Source: Planctomycetota bacterium (GTDB taxonomy: Bacteria > Planctomycetota > UBA1135 > GCA-002686595). Taken from it: 64,000 bases of DNA. Under the pieces are notes generated by a model that searched no databases, was not told the DNA's origin, and saw nothing but the letters and a program-made list of their open reading frames with translations. This document shows positions 34,310-42,412 of the stretch, piece after piece. Location: NCBI GenBank assembly GCA_016795325.1, contig JAEUHY010000023.1, forward strand, positions 62,001 to 126,000, in the 5' to 3' direction. Both the position numbers and the translations under genes were made by a program. The first letter of the stretch is position 1, and the number at the start of each line of letters is the position of its first letter.

Positions 34310-37300
34310 GTGTTCCCGTTGCTCCAGCAAGCCCTGCTTTTCCCGCTGATTCTGGCTGTTTCCGCTCCCGAGCCCGCGCAGGGCGAGAGCGCGGACGAAC
34401 GCTACGGCTTCCTGGTCGGCCTGTGCGACGAGAAGGAGTGGGAGCTCGCCGCGCGCGAGGCGCGCAGCTTCCTCGCGGACTTCCCGCGCCACGCCAAGGC
34501 CGCGCTCGCGCGTTATCGGCTCGCGACGGCGCTGTTCGAGCTCGGGCAGCGCGAGAGCGCGCGCGACGAGTACGCGGCGCTCGCGAAGCTCGAGAGCTTC
34601 GAATTCCGCGGCGAAGTGCTGTTTCGCCTGGGCCAGTGCGAACTCGAGCTCCGACGGGCCGAACAAGCGGCGGCGGCCTTCGAGAAGCTGCGTTCGATGC
34701 GCGAGCACTACCTCGCGCCGGCCGCGGAGTTCTTCCTCGGCGAAGCGCGCTTCGCGGCCGGCGACTTCGCCGCGGCGCAGGCGAGTTACGCGCGCGTCCC
34801 AGCGGACAGCGAGTACGAGCGCGAAGCGCGCTACGGATTGTGCTGGTGCGCCTTCCGACTCGGCCGCCACGACGAGGCCGTGGAGCTGATCGACGCGTAC
34901 CAGAAGAGCTACGCCAAGCACGAGAGCGTCGCCGAACTGCGCTACCTCGCGGGCGAAGCGCACCTCGCCGCCGGCCGGCCGCGCGAAGCGCTCGCAGCCT
35001 TCGATTCCGCGCGCAGCGGTGCATTCCTGGTGCGTGCGCTGCGCGGCGGCGCGTTTGCGAGTGCGGCGCTCGGCGACCATGCGGACGCCGCCAAGCGATT
35101 TGGCGCGGTGCTCAAGCAGGAACCGCAGGGCGAATTCGCTGCGGAAGCGCGGCTCCAGCAAGGTGTGCAGCAACTGCTGGCCGGCGACGCGCGCGGCGCG
35201 GCGCGGGCGCTGCGCGAACAAGCGGGCGATCCCGAAGCGGCGTATTGGCTCGCGCGCGCGCTGCTCGAATCGGGCGACGCGGCGAACGCCGTGGCGACGC
35301 TCGACGCTGCGTTGGCCGCCAAACCCAGCGGCGACGCCGCCGATCGGCTTCACGTGCTGCGCGGCGACGCGCTCACGGCGCTCGGCCGCGCCGACGAAGC
35401 CGCGGCGAGCTACTCGAAAGCGCAGAGCGACTACGCGCTGCACGCCGCGGCGATCGCTTCGTTCAACGCGGGCGCGCTCGACGACGCGGCGCGGCACGCG
35501 CGCGGCGTGCTCGAGCGCTTCCCCAAGAGCAGCTACGCGCCCGAGATGCACCTGGTGTGCGGCGAGGCTGCGCTCGCGCGCAAGGACTACGCGGCTGCCG
35601 CGCGCTCGTTTGGCGCCGCGGATGTCGAGAGCGCCGGCGCGAGCACACGCGCGCGCGCCGGACTGCGCGCGGCGTGGTGTGCGCTGCTCGCTGGCGACGC
35701 CGACGGCGCGCGTGAGGCTGCGCAGCGCGTCGTTTCCGAGTTGACGGACCAGCCGCAAGCGCGCGAAGCGCTGTTCGTGCTCGCGCGCGCGGCCGACAAG
35801 CTCGGCGACGCGCCGGCGGCCATCGCGGCGTGGCGCGAGTACGTGCAGCGCGAGCCGCGTGGCGCGCACGCCGCCGAGGCGCTCGCCGGACTGGCGCGGC
35901 TGGACCAGGAGAACTCCGCGCGCTGGAGCGCCCAGCTCGCGAAAGATCACCCCGATGCGCCTGCGGTCGTGGGGGCGTTGCTCGAACTCGCCGAGCGCGA
36001 CGCGCGCGAAGGCCGGCGTGAGCAGGCGGTGGCGCGCTACCGCGAAGTGCTCGAGCGTTGGCCGGAGCACGAGAGCGCCGCTGCGGCGCGTTACGCGCTG
36101 GCGTGGTGTTTGTACGAAGGCGGGGACGCGCAGCAGGCCGCGCGCGAGATCACTCCGCTCGTCGAACGCACCGATCTGGAGTCGAAACTGGCGCGTTCGG
36201 TCGCCGAACTCGCCGTGTGGGCTTACAGCCGCGCCGGCGAGCGCGAAGCCTCGGTCGCTGCTTACCGCAAGCTCGCGCAACTCGGCCACGAGCCGCGCAA
36301 GTTGCTCGGCGCGGCCCGCCTCGCTGGTGCAGCGTTGAAGGACAGCGGCGCTCCGCAGGAAGCGCGCGCGTTGTTCGACGAACTGCTCGGCAAGGCGCGC
36401 GGCGAACGCGCGGTGCAGGCCGAAATCCTGCTCGAAAGCGCCTGGATCGCGCTCGACGCCAAGGACGGCGACGAAGCCGAAGCGGCGCTGCGCACGGCGT
36501 GGAAGCTGGGGCCCGCGGAAGCGGCGCGTCCGGCGCTGGCCGAAGCGTGCTTCTTCGCGGGCGAGCTGCGCTTCGAGACGAACGACCTGTCCGGCGCGCG
36601 TGGGCTGTACGAACTCGCGCTGTCGGCGGCGGCGCCAAACGTCGCGGCCCAGGCGCTCTACAAGCTCGGCTTCGTGCACCTGCGCGAGGAGCGGCTTGAC
36701 GACGCCGCGGCCAACTTCGCGCGGGTCGCGGCCGAACATGCGGGCCACGAGCTCGCAGGCGAGTCGCGTTACCTCGCCGCGGAGTGCCGCTTCCGACAGC
36801 GGCGCTTCGAAGAGGTCGTGCAGCAGCTCGCGAGCTTCTCCAAGGACCTGCCCAAACACGCGTGCACGCCCAAGGCGCTGCTCAAGCTCGGCGTCGCGTG
36901 CGGCGAGCTCGCACGCTGGAAGGAGTGCGAGAGCGCGCTGAGCGAATTCGCCAAGCGCTCGAAGGACGCCGAGGGCGCGCTTGAAGCTGAGTTGTGGCGC
37001 GGACGCGCCGTCGCTTCGCGCGGCGACGAACGCGGTGCGAAGGCCGCCTTCGAGAAGGTCGCCGCGGCGGACAAGGGCCTGTTCGGCGCGCGCGCGCGGC
37101 TCGAGCTCGGCAAGCTCGACAGCGCCGCGGGCCGCCACGAAGAAGCGCTCGCGCAACACCTCAAGGTCGCGCTGCTCTACGAGGGCGGCGACATCGTCGC
37201 CGAGGCGCTCGTGCTCGCCGGCGGCGAACTCGAAGCGCTCGGACGCGTCGACAAAGCGCGCGCCCGCTATTCGGAAGTGCTCGAGAAGCACGCCAAGTCT

Positions 37301-37348
37301 CCGTTCGCCGCTCGCGCCCGCGAGCGACTGGCCGCGTTGCCGCGCTGA
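34310..37348 (+). CDS. Large periplasmic TPR-repeat protein
   Basis: The 1012-residue protein starts at a GTG 8 nt after a GGAGG (34297-34301). A signal peptide (QQALLFPLILAVSAPEPAQG) is followed by about 25 tetratricopeptide-like helical hairpins over the whole length, for example AKAALARYRLATALFELGQR and ESRYLAAECRFRQRRFEEV; many carry the alanine and glycine spacing of TPR motifs and the YbgF-like GDxxxA pattern. No catalytic domain is present. TPR proteins act as scaffolds, and YbgF (CpoB) works with the Tol system in E. coli, so association with the ExbB/ExbD genes immediately downstream (35 nt) is consistent. Two CTAC-N4-GTAG dyads precede it, marking it as the probable first gene of a BlaI-controlled operon. 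Confidence 0.82.
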   Translation: MFPLLQQALLFPLILAVSAPEPAQGESADERYGFLVGLCDEKEWELAAREARSFLADFPRHAKAALARYRLATALFELGQRESARDEYAALAKLESFEFRGEVLFRLGQCELELRRAEQAAAAFEKLRSMREHYLAPAAEFFLGEARFAAGDFAAAQASYARVPADSEYEREARYGLCWCAFRLGRHDEAVELIDAYQKSYAKHESVAELRYLAGEAHLAAGRPREALAAFDSARSGAFLVRALRGGAFASAALGDHADAAKRFGAVLKQEPQGEFAAEARLQQGVQQLLAGDARGAARALREQAGDPEAAYWLARALLESGDAANAVATLDAALAAKPSGDAADRLHVLRGDALTALGRADEAAASYSKAQSDYALHAAAIASFNAGALDDAARHARGVLERFPKSSYAPEMHLVCGEAALARKDYAAAARSFGAADVESAGASTRARAGLRAAWCALLAGDADGAREAAQRVVSELTDQPQAREALFVLARAADKLGDAPAAIAAWREYVQREPRGAHAAEALAGLARLDQENSARWSAQLAKDHPDAPAVVGALLELAERDAREGRREQAVARYREVLERWPEHESAAAARYALAWCLYEGGDAQQAAREITPLVERTDLESKLARSVAELAVWAYSRAGEREASVAAYRKLAQLGHEPRKLLGAARLAGAALKDSGAPQEARALFDELLGKARGERAVQAEILLESAWIALDAKDGDEAEAALRTAWKLGPAEAARPALAEACFFAGELRFETNDLSGARGLYELALSAAAPNVAAQALYKLGFVHLREERLDDAAANFARVAAEHAGHELAGESRYLAAECRFRQRRFEEVVQQLASFSKDLPKHACTPKALLKLGVACGELARWKECESALSEFAKRSKDAEGALEAELWRGRAVASRGDERGAKAAFEKVAAADKGLFGARARLELGKLDSAAGRHEEALAQHLKVALLYEGGDIVAEALVLAGGELEALGRVDKARARYSEVLEKHAKSPFAARARERLAALPR

Positions 37349-37383
37349 TTCCGCACACGCCTACAACCCAGGAGTTTCGTCCG

Positions 37384-38115
37384 ATGTCCCTTCTGCAAGA
37401 GAACTCTGCGCCGATCGCCGGCGCTCGCCTCGACAGCGTCTTCGACATGGTCCTCGCCGGCGGCCCGGTGATGATCCCGCTCGCGCTGTGTTCGCTCGTT
37501 GCGCTCACCTACGCGTTCGAGCGTGCGTTGCGCCTGCGTTCCAGCGCGCTCGGCGTGAAGGCGCTCGAGAGCGACGTGCTGCCCGCGCTCGCGGTCGGCG
37601 GCGTGGAACGCGGACTCGAAGTGCTCCAGAAGCACACGACGCCCGCCGCGCGCGTGCTGCGCGCCGGACTCACGCGCTGGGATGCGCCGTACCTCGAGCG
37701 CGAGAAGGAAGTCGAGGAGGCCGGGATGCGCGAAGTGCGTTCGCTGTCGGCGAACCTCAAGCCGCTGGTCTACATCGCGATGCTCGCGCCGCTCTTGGGC
37801 TTTCTCGGAACGGTGTACGGGATGATCGTTGCGTTCTCGACCGTCGCATCGAACGCGAGTCTGGGCAGGCCCGAGCTGCTCGCCTCCGGGATCAGCCAGG
37901 CGCTCGTCACGACGGCGGCGGGACTGACGATCGCCGTGCCGGCGCAGGTCCTCTACTACTGGCTCAAATCGCGCGTCGAGCGCTTCGCGCGCGACGTCGA
38001 AGCGCTGTACGCGCGCTCGGCCGAAACGCTGCGTCGCGGCGCCATCGCGCCCGCGCCGGTTGCGCCGCCGCCTGCTCCGTCCGCGCCCGCAGAAGCGGCC
38101 GCCCAACCCGCGTAG
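37384..38115 (+). CDS. exbB: ExbB/TolQ/MotA-type proton channel protein
   Basis: The 243-residue protein has three membrane segments: GPVMIPLALCSLVALTYAFE near residue 28, then MLAPLLGFLGTVYGMIVAF near 140 and TTAAGLTIAVPAQVLYYWL near 180, the last two being the signature of TolQ/ExbB. The cytoplasmic loop between is glutamate/arginine-rich (LEREKEVEEAGMREV). A proline/alanine-rich tail follows residue 225. With ExbD it forms the inner-membrane proton channel that powers a TonB-like protein. It lies 35 nt after the TPR gene and 10 nt before exbD in one operon. Confidence 0.9.
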   Translation: MSLLQENSAPIAGARLDSVFDMVLAGGPVMIPLALCSLVALTYAFERALRLRSSALGVKALESDVLPALAVGGVERGLEVLQKHTTPAARVLRAGLTRWDAPYLEREKEVEEAGMREVRSLSANLKPLVYIAMLAPLLGFLGTVYGMIVAFSTVASNASLGRPELLASGISQALVTTAAGLTIAVPAQVLYYWLKSRVERFARDVEALYARSAETLRRGAIAPAPVAPPPAPSAPAEAAAQPA

Positions 38116-38125
38116 GAGCCTCGCC

Positions 38126-38539
38126 ATGCACCTGCGCGATGAAGAGCCGCTCGACGAACAGGCGCTCAACCTGACCTCGATGACGGACCTGGTGTTCCTG
38201 CTGCTCGTGTTCTTCCTGTGCGCGACGACGTTCCTCGATCCGGAGCGAGCGCTGCGTCTGGAGTTGCCCGAGGCGCAGAGCGCCGAGCGCCGCGACGTCG
38301 AGCAGCAAGAACTCGTGATCAACGTGTCGCGCGAGGGTGTGCTCACGCTCTCGGGCCGCGTGCTCGCGCGCGAGCAACTGCAGCGCGAGCTGGCGGCCGC
38401 CGCCGCACGCGATCCGCAGACGCCCGTGACGATCCGCGGTGATCGTTTCGTGCACCACGAGGACATCGTCGGAGTGATGGACGCCTGCGGACAGGCGGGG
38501 CTGTCGAACCTCGCCGTCGGAACGCTCGAAGGAAGCTAG
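38126..38539 (+). CDS. exbD: ExbD/TolR-type subunit
   Basis: The 137-residue protein has one N-terminal membrane helix, NLTSMTDLVFLLLVFFLCAT, with the channel aspartate (TSMTD) conserved in ExbD/TolR, and a periplasmic domain ending in PVTIRGDRFVHHEDIVGVMD, the usual R-G-D-x-x-x-x-Y/H element of the family. It is co-oriented with exbB after 10 nt and followed by the TonB-like gene after 10 nt. The partnership with the next protein is inferred from order and from that protein's SxxxH helix. Confidence 0.88.
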   Translation: MHLRDEEPLDEQALNLTSMTDLVFLLLVFFLCATTFLDPERALRLELPEAQSAERRDVEQQELVINVSREGVLTLSGRVLAREQLQRELAAAAARDPQTPVTIRGDRFVHHEDIVGVMDACGQAGLSNLAVGTLEGS

Positions 38540-38549
38540 GGGGCCGAAC

Positions 38550-41500
38550 GTGAAGAGCGCCGTCGCCGCCAAGAATCTCGTGATCGCCATGGCGCTGGCC
38601 GGCGCCGCGTTGCTGGCGCTCAACCGCTGGATCGTGCCGCTCGTGTTCGAGCTGCGCCCGATCCGCGACGGAGCGGGGAGCTACGCGCGCGACGATGCGC
38701 GCCTGCGGATGGCGGTGTGGGAAGCGCCGCGCGCGCTGGATGGCGCGCTCGACACGCCGCAGCGCGAGTCGCACGCGCGGCTCTCGCCCGATGGACGCTG
38801 GCTCGTGTTCCGCGCCGGCGACGAAGGCGGCGCCGCCGATCTGTTTCTCGCTGAACTCGTCGGCGGCGTTCCTGGAGAAGCGCGCGCGCTCGTCGAGCTG
38901 AACAGCGGCGCCGACGACCTCGCGCCGGCCTGGGGCGCGGGCGAGCTGTACTTCGCGAGCGACCGCGCGGGCGGTCCCGGCGGACTCGATCTGTACCGCG
39001 CGAGCTTCGACGGCGTGTCGTTCGGCGCCCCCGAACTTGTCGTGCTCGCGAACACGAGCGCGAACGAGACGGAGCCCGCGCCGTCGGCCGGCGCGCTGTA
39101 CTTTTCCAGCGACCGCGGCGGCGCTGGTTTCGATGTGTACCTCGAGCGCCAAGAGGGCGAGCGGCGCGTGGTCGAGCGCGTCGACGCGCTCGCGAGCACG
39201 TTCGACGAACGCGATCCGTTCGTCACGAGCGACGGCCGCGCGTTGTACTTCGCGTCGAACCGACGTTTGGGCGGCGCCGACTTCGACCTGCACCGCAGCT
39301 TCCGCGACGACGGCGCGTGGCTCGCCCCCGAGCGCATCGCGGGACTCGATTCGCCCGCTGCGGAGCGCGCGCCGTCGACGACGGCCGACGGACTCACGCT
39401 GCACTTCACGCGCGAAGGCGCGCCCGAGACCGAATTGCTGGTCTCGCGATCGATCGAGCTCTTCCTGGGCGCCGCGCCGGCGCGGGGATGGGCTGACCTT
39501 GCGTTGATGGCGGCCCTGTTGCTGTTGGCGCTGGTCGCCGCGCTGTCGAAGCGCTGGGAAGAGCTCGATCTCCTCTACAAGTGCGTGCTGGCGAGCGTGC
39601 TCGCCCACCTCTTGATCCTGCTCTTATTGCGCTACCTGTATCCGGACGCGGAGCTGTGGCAGCAAGACGATGCGCGCGAGAAACGCATCCGCGTGCGGCT
39701 CGAAGCGCCGGCGGAGCAACGGCGCGCGCTCGCCGAGCGCGGCGGGCAGTTGCAGCCGCGGCGCGAAGCCCGTGTGCGCGAAGACGAGTTGCCCCAGCGC
39801 GTCGAACTCGCGCAGGCGGCGCAGCCCGAGAGCGCTGCGCCCGCGGCCGAGGTGCTCGAGCGCGGCGAATCCGAACGTGCGCAAGCGCCCGGCGCGCGCG
39901 CGTTGGAGTTCGAGCGCAGCGAGGCCGCGCCGGCCGTCGCGCCCGAACTCGCGGCGCCGAACGAGACGCGCGAGCGCCGCAGCGCGGAGCCGAGCGCGAG
40001 CGCCGCGCCCGCGCCGAGTGCGATGAACCTCGCGCGCAGCGAGCAGGCGCCATCCGGCCCGCAGGCTGCGCGCATCGAGACGCCGCGCGTCGAGGGCGAA
40101 GCGCCTGCGGCCGCACAGCTCGCGCGGCGCAGCGCGGAACAAGGCGACGCGCCCGCGACCGGAGTGTTCCGCGGAGCCGAGGTCGAACGTTCGAGCGCCG
40201 TTGCAGAGCAGGCCGGATCGGTCGCGCTCGCGCTGCCGAGCGAAGCGCGTCCGCGCCTCGAAGCCGGTGAACGCGCCGCGGCGCCGCTCGAAGCGCGCTC
40301 GTTTGCGAGCGAACGCGCGGACGCACCGGGCGACGAGCGCGGCGGTGGAATCGAACGCGCGCAAGTCGCTCGAGGCGTCGAAGCTCCTGCGGAGAGTGCG
40401 GCGCCGAGCGCTGGAGCGCTCGCACGCGGCAACGCGCCGACGCCGAGTGCAGCCCGCAGCTTCACTCCGGCTGCGGGCGAGCGCAGCAGCGCGTCGTCCG
40501 CGCTCGCGAACGGGCCCGAGCTCGCGCTGCCGAGCGAAACGCGCCAACGCGCGACTCTCGAAACGGATGCGCCTTCGAGCGCGCCTGCGCCGTCGGCGAT
40601 CGCGGCGCGGCGAAGCGCTTCCCCGGGCGAGTTGAGCGGACCCCAAGCGCCCGCTGCTTCCGCGCCGCGGGCTTCCGAAACGAACGAGGCCTCGGCGCCC
40701 GCGTCGCAACCGCTCGCCGCGGCGCCGCGCTCGGCCGCGGACGCGACCCCGCCCGCACCGCGCAAGCTCGACGACACGCCGTACCGCTCGCGCTTCGGCG
40801 CCGAGAAGGACGTCGCGCTGCGCGAGCACGGCGGAACGGTCGAGACCGAGCGCGCGGTTGCGAACGGACTGCGTTACCTCGCGGCGCGGCAGCGTCGCGA
40901 TGGGTCGTGGGGTTCGCGCAACGATTACCGCGACAAGTACCACGACGTGCGCGTCGGCAAGAGCGGGCTCGCGCTGCTCGCTTTCCTCGGCGCTGGGCAC
41001 GTTCCCGGCGGCGAAACCCAGTACGCGCGCGTCGCCGACCTCGGCGTGAACTGGCTGCTGTCGACGCAGGACGCGGCGACGGGCCACTTCGGCGACAGCG
41101 AGGCGTACGGCCACGGCATCGCGACCTACGCGCTCGCGGAGTGCTACGCGTTGACGCGCGAGCCGCGCTTGGGCGAGGCCGTGAAGCGCGCGGTGCAGCG
41201 CATTCTCTCCGAGCAGTTCGCGAGCGACGACGCGCGCACCGACGGCGGCTGGAGCTACTTCTATCCGAGCGGTGAGACCTTCGACGGCTGGCCTCGCGCG
41301 TCGATCACGGCTTGGCAAGTGATGGCGCTCGAATCGGCGCGGCTGGGCGGCATCGAAGTGCCCGACGCGGCCTTTGATCGCGCCCACGAGTTTCTACGCA
41401 ATGCGTGGGACGCCGAACTGCGCCGCTTCCGCTACAGCCACGATCCCGCGCGCCTGCGTTCGGGCTACGCGACCTTGCCGGGCTCGACGCCGGCGGCGCT

Positions 41501-41885
41501 GTTCGCGCTCTCGCTGTTGGGCGAAGACCTCGCCAGCCCGCAGTGGCGCGAGGCGGTCAACTTCGTGAGCGCCTGCGCGCCCGACGGTTACCGCTGGCAA
41601 GGTGAAGACGCCTTCGTGCAGCGCGCGGCCGGCAACTTGTATTTCTGGTACTACGGCAGCCTCGCGCTGCTGCGCCGCGGCGGAGCAGAGTGGGAGCGCT
41701 GGAACTTGGCGCTCAAGGAGTCGCTGCCGCCCGCGCAGGCCGAGGACGGCTCGTGGGGGAGCCTCGACGTCTACTGCGAGTACGCCGGCGACGACGAGCG
41801 CGACCTGGTGTACTCGACGGCCATGTGCGTGCTGTCGCTCGAGGTCTACTACCGCTACTTCACGCCGCTGCTGCGGGTGCGCTGA
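38550..41885 (+). CDS. TonB-like protein: PD40 propeller, SxxxH helix, repeat linker, terpene-cyclase-like toroid
   Basis: The 1111-residue protein starts at a GTG. Order of parts: membrane helix 1 (residues 8-28), a periplasmic PD40/WD40-like propeller (about 70-310, e.g. LYFASDRAGGPGGLDLYRAS), helix 2 (316-336) and helix 3 (342-362, VLASVLAHLLILLLL). Helix 3 carries Ser349 and His353, the S-x3-H pattern that couples TonB to ExbB/ExbD. Then comes a 370-residue alanine/serine/glutamate-rich linker with three copies of a 95-residue repeat, and finally a squalene/prenyltransferase-like alpha/alpha domain (755-1105) with QRRDGSWGS and GGWSYFYPSG. TonB's usual C-terminal domain is absent. Odd-numbered helices place both propeller and toroid in the periplasm. 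It probably transmits proton-motive force to an unknown partner. Confidence 0.72.
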   Translation: MKSAVAAKNLVIAMALAGAALLALNRWIVPLVFELRPIRDGAGSYARDDARLRMAVWEAPRALDGALDTPQRESHARLSPDGRWLVFRAGDEGGAADLFLAELVGGVPGEARALVELNSGADDLAPAWGAGELYFASDRAGGPGGLDLYRASFDGVSFGAPELVVLANTSANETEPAPSAGALYFSSDRGGAGFDVYLERQEGERRVVERVDALASTFDERDPFVTSDGRALYFASNRRLGGADFDLHRSFRDDGAWLAPERIAGLDSPAAERAPSTTADGLTLHFTREGAPETELLVSRSIELFLGAAPARGWADLALMAALLLLALVAALSKRWEELDLLYKCVLASVLAHLLILLLLRYLYPDAELWQQDDAREKRIRVRLEAPAEQRRALAERGGQLQPRREARVREDELPQRVELAQAAQPESAAPAAEVLERGESERAQAPGARALEFERSEAAPAVAPELAAPNETRERRSAEPSASAAPAPSAMNLARSEQAPSGPQAARIETPRVEGEAPAAAQLARRSAEQGDAPATGVFRGAEVERSSAVAEQAGSVALALPSEARPRLEAGERAAAPLEARSFASERADAPGDERGGGIERAQVARGVEAPAESAAPSAGALARGNAPTPSAARSFTPAAGERSSASSALANGPELALPSETRQRATLETDAPSSAPAPSAIAARRSASPGELSGPQAPAASAPRASETNEASAPASQPLAAAPRSAADATPPAPRKLDDTPYRSRFGAEKDVALREHGGTVETERAVANGLRYLAARQRRDGSWGSRNDYRDKYHDVRVGKSGLALLAFLGAGHVPGGETQYARVADLGVNWLLSTQDAATGHFGDSEAYGHGIATYALAECYALTREPRLGEAVKRAVQRILSEQFASDDARTDGGWSYFYPSGETFDGWPRASITAWQVMALESARLGGIEVPDAAFDRAHEFLRNAWDAELRRFRYSHDPARLRSGYATLPGSTPAALFALSLLGEDLASPQWREAVNFVSACAPDGYRWQGEDAFVQRAAGNLYFWYYGSLALLRRGGAEWERWNLALKESLPPAQAEDGSWGSLDVYCEYAGDDERDLVYSTAMCVLSLEVYYRYFTPLLRVR
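39930..40780 (+). repeat. Three ~95-residue repeats in the linker of the TonB-like protein
   Basis: The linker repeats a motif ERSxA, then after a few residues ELAxPxETRxR, at about residues 455-475, 550-568 and 645-665: ERSEAA...ELAAPNETRER, ERSSAV...LALPSEARPR and ERSSAS...ELALPSETRQR. Spacing between copies is 94-97 residues. The composition is alanine, serine, glutamate and arginine, unlike a normal TonB proline-rich linker. Confidence 0.6.
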
Positions 41886-41962
41886 GGCCCGCCCATGGCT
41901 CGCGTACAGAACGCCAACAGGATTTTTCCCGCGCCGGGCTCGCAGGGGGCTGCCCTTTTCGT

Positions 41963-41978
41963 AACTACCTCAGTAGTT
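41963..41978. promoter_or_regulatory. Predicted BlaI/MecI-type operator 3 (before blaI)
   Basis: AACTAC-CTCA-GTAGTT is a 6-bp dyad with a 4-nt spacer, 38 nt before the blaI ATG. The half-sites equal those before the TPR gene. It is in the right place for autorepression by BlaI. Confidence 0.62.
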
Positions 41979-42016
41979 TGGTGCGCGGGCCGAAGAGCCC
42001 AGAGGACCTACGCAGC

Positions 42017-42409
42017 ATGAAGGACAAGGACCGCATCCACCATCTGGGCGAGCTGCAACACGCGATCATGCGCGTGCTGTGGGCTGAAGGCGAAGCGAGC
42101 GTCGGGCGCGTCCAGGAGGCGCTGCCGCGCGAACACCGCCGCGCGCCGACCACGATCGCGACCATGCTCACCAAGATGGAGCGCAAGGGCGTGGTGACGC
42201 ACCGCTCCGAAGGCCGCTTCTTCATCTACGCGCCGGCGGTGGAGGAGAAGGACGTGCGCCGCACGATGGTCGAGGACCTGACCGAACGTTTGTTCGACGG
42301 CGACGTCGCGGCGCTGGTCTCGCACCTGATCACCGAGCAGGAGATCGACCGCGGCGAACTTGCGCGCCTGCAGAAGCTGATCGAGTCGCGGCGCAAGGGA
42401 GGGCAGTAA
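42017..42409 (+). CDS. blaI: BlaI/MecI-family transcriptional repressor
   Basis: The 130-residue protein is a typical BlaI repressor: winged helix-turn-helix in residues 8-75 (GELQHAIMRVLWAEGEASV, RAPTTIATMLTKMERKGVV, HRSEGRFFIYAP) and a helical dimerisation tail (TERLFDGDVAALVSHLI). BlaI repressors are inactivated by cleavage by an M56 metalloprotease, and the M56 gene follows 3 nt later. A matching operator dyad lies 38 nt upstream and two more lie before the TPR gene, so it probably represses both its own operon and the ExbBD machine. The start is preceded by a purine-poor region. No beta-lactamase gene is nearby, so a beta-lactam role is not supported. Confidence 0.9.
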   Translation: MKDKDRIHHLGELQHAIMRVLWAEGEASVGRVQEALPREHRRAPTTIATMLTKMERKGVVTHRSEGRFFIYAPAVEEKDVRRTMVEDLTERLFDGDVAALVSHLITEQEIDRGELARLQKLIESRRKGGQ

Positions 42410-42412
42410 GCC

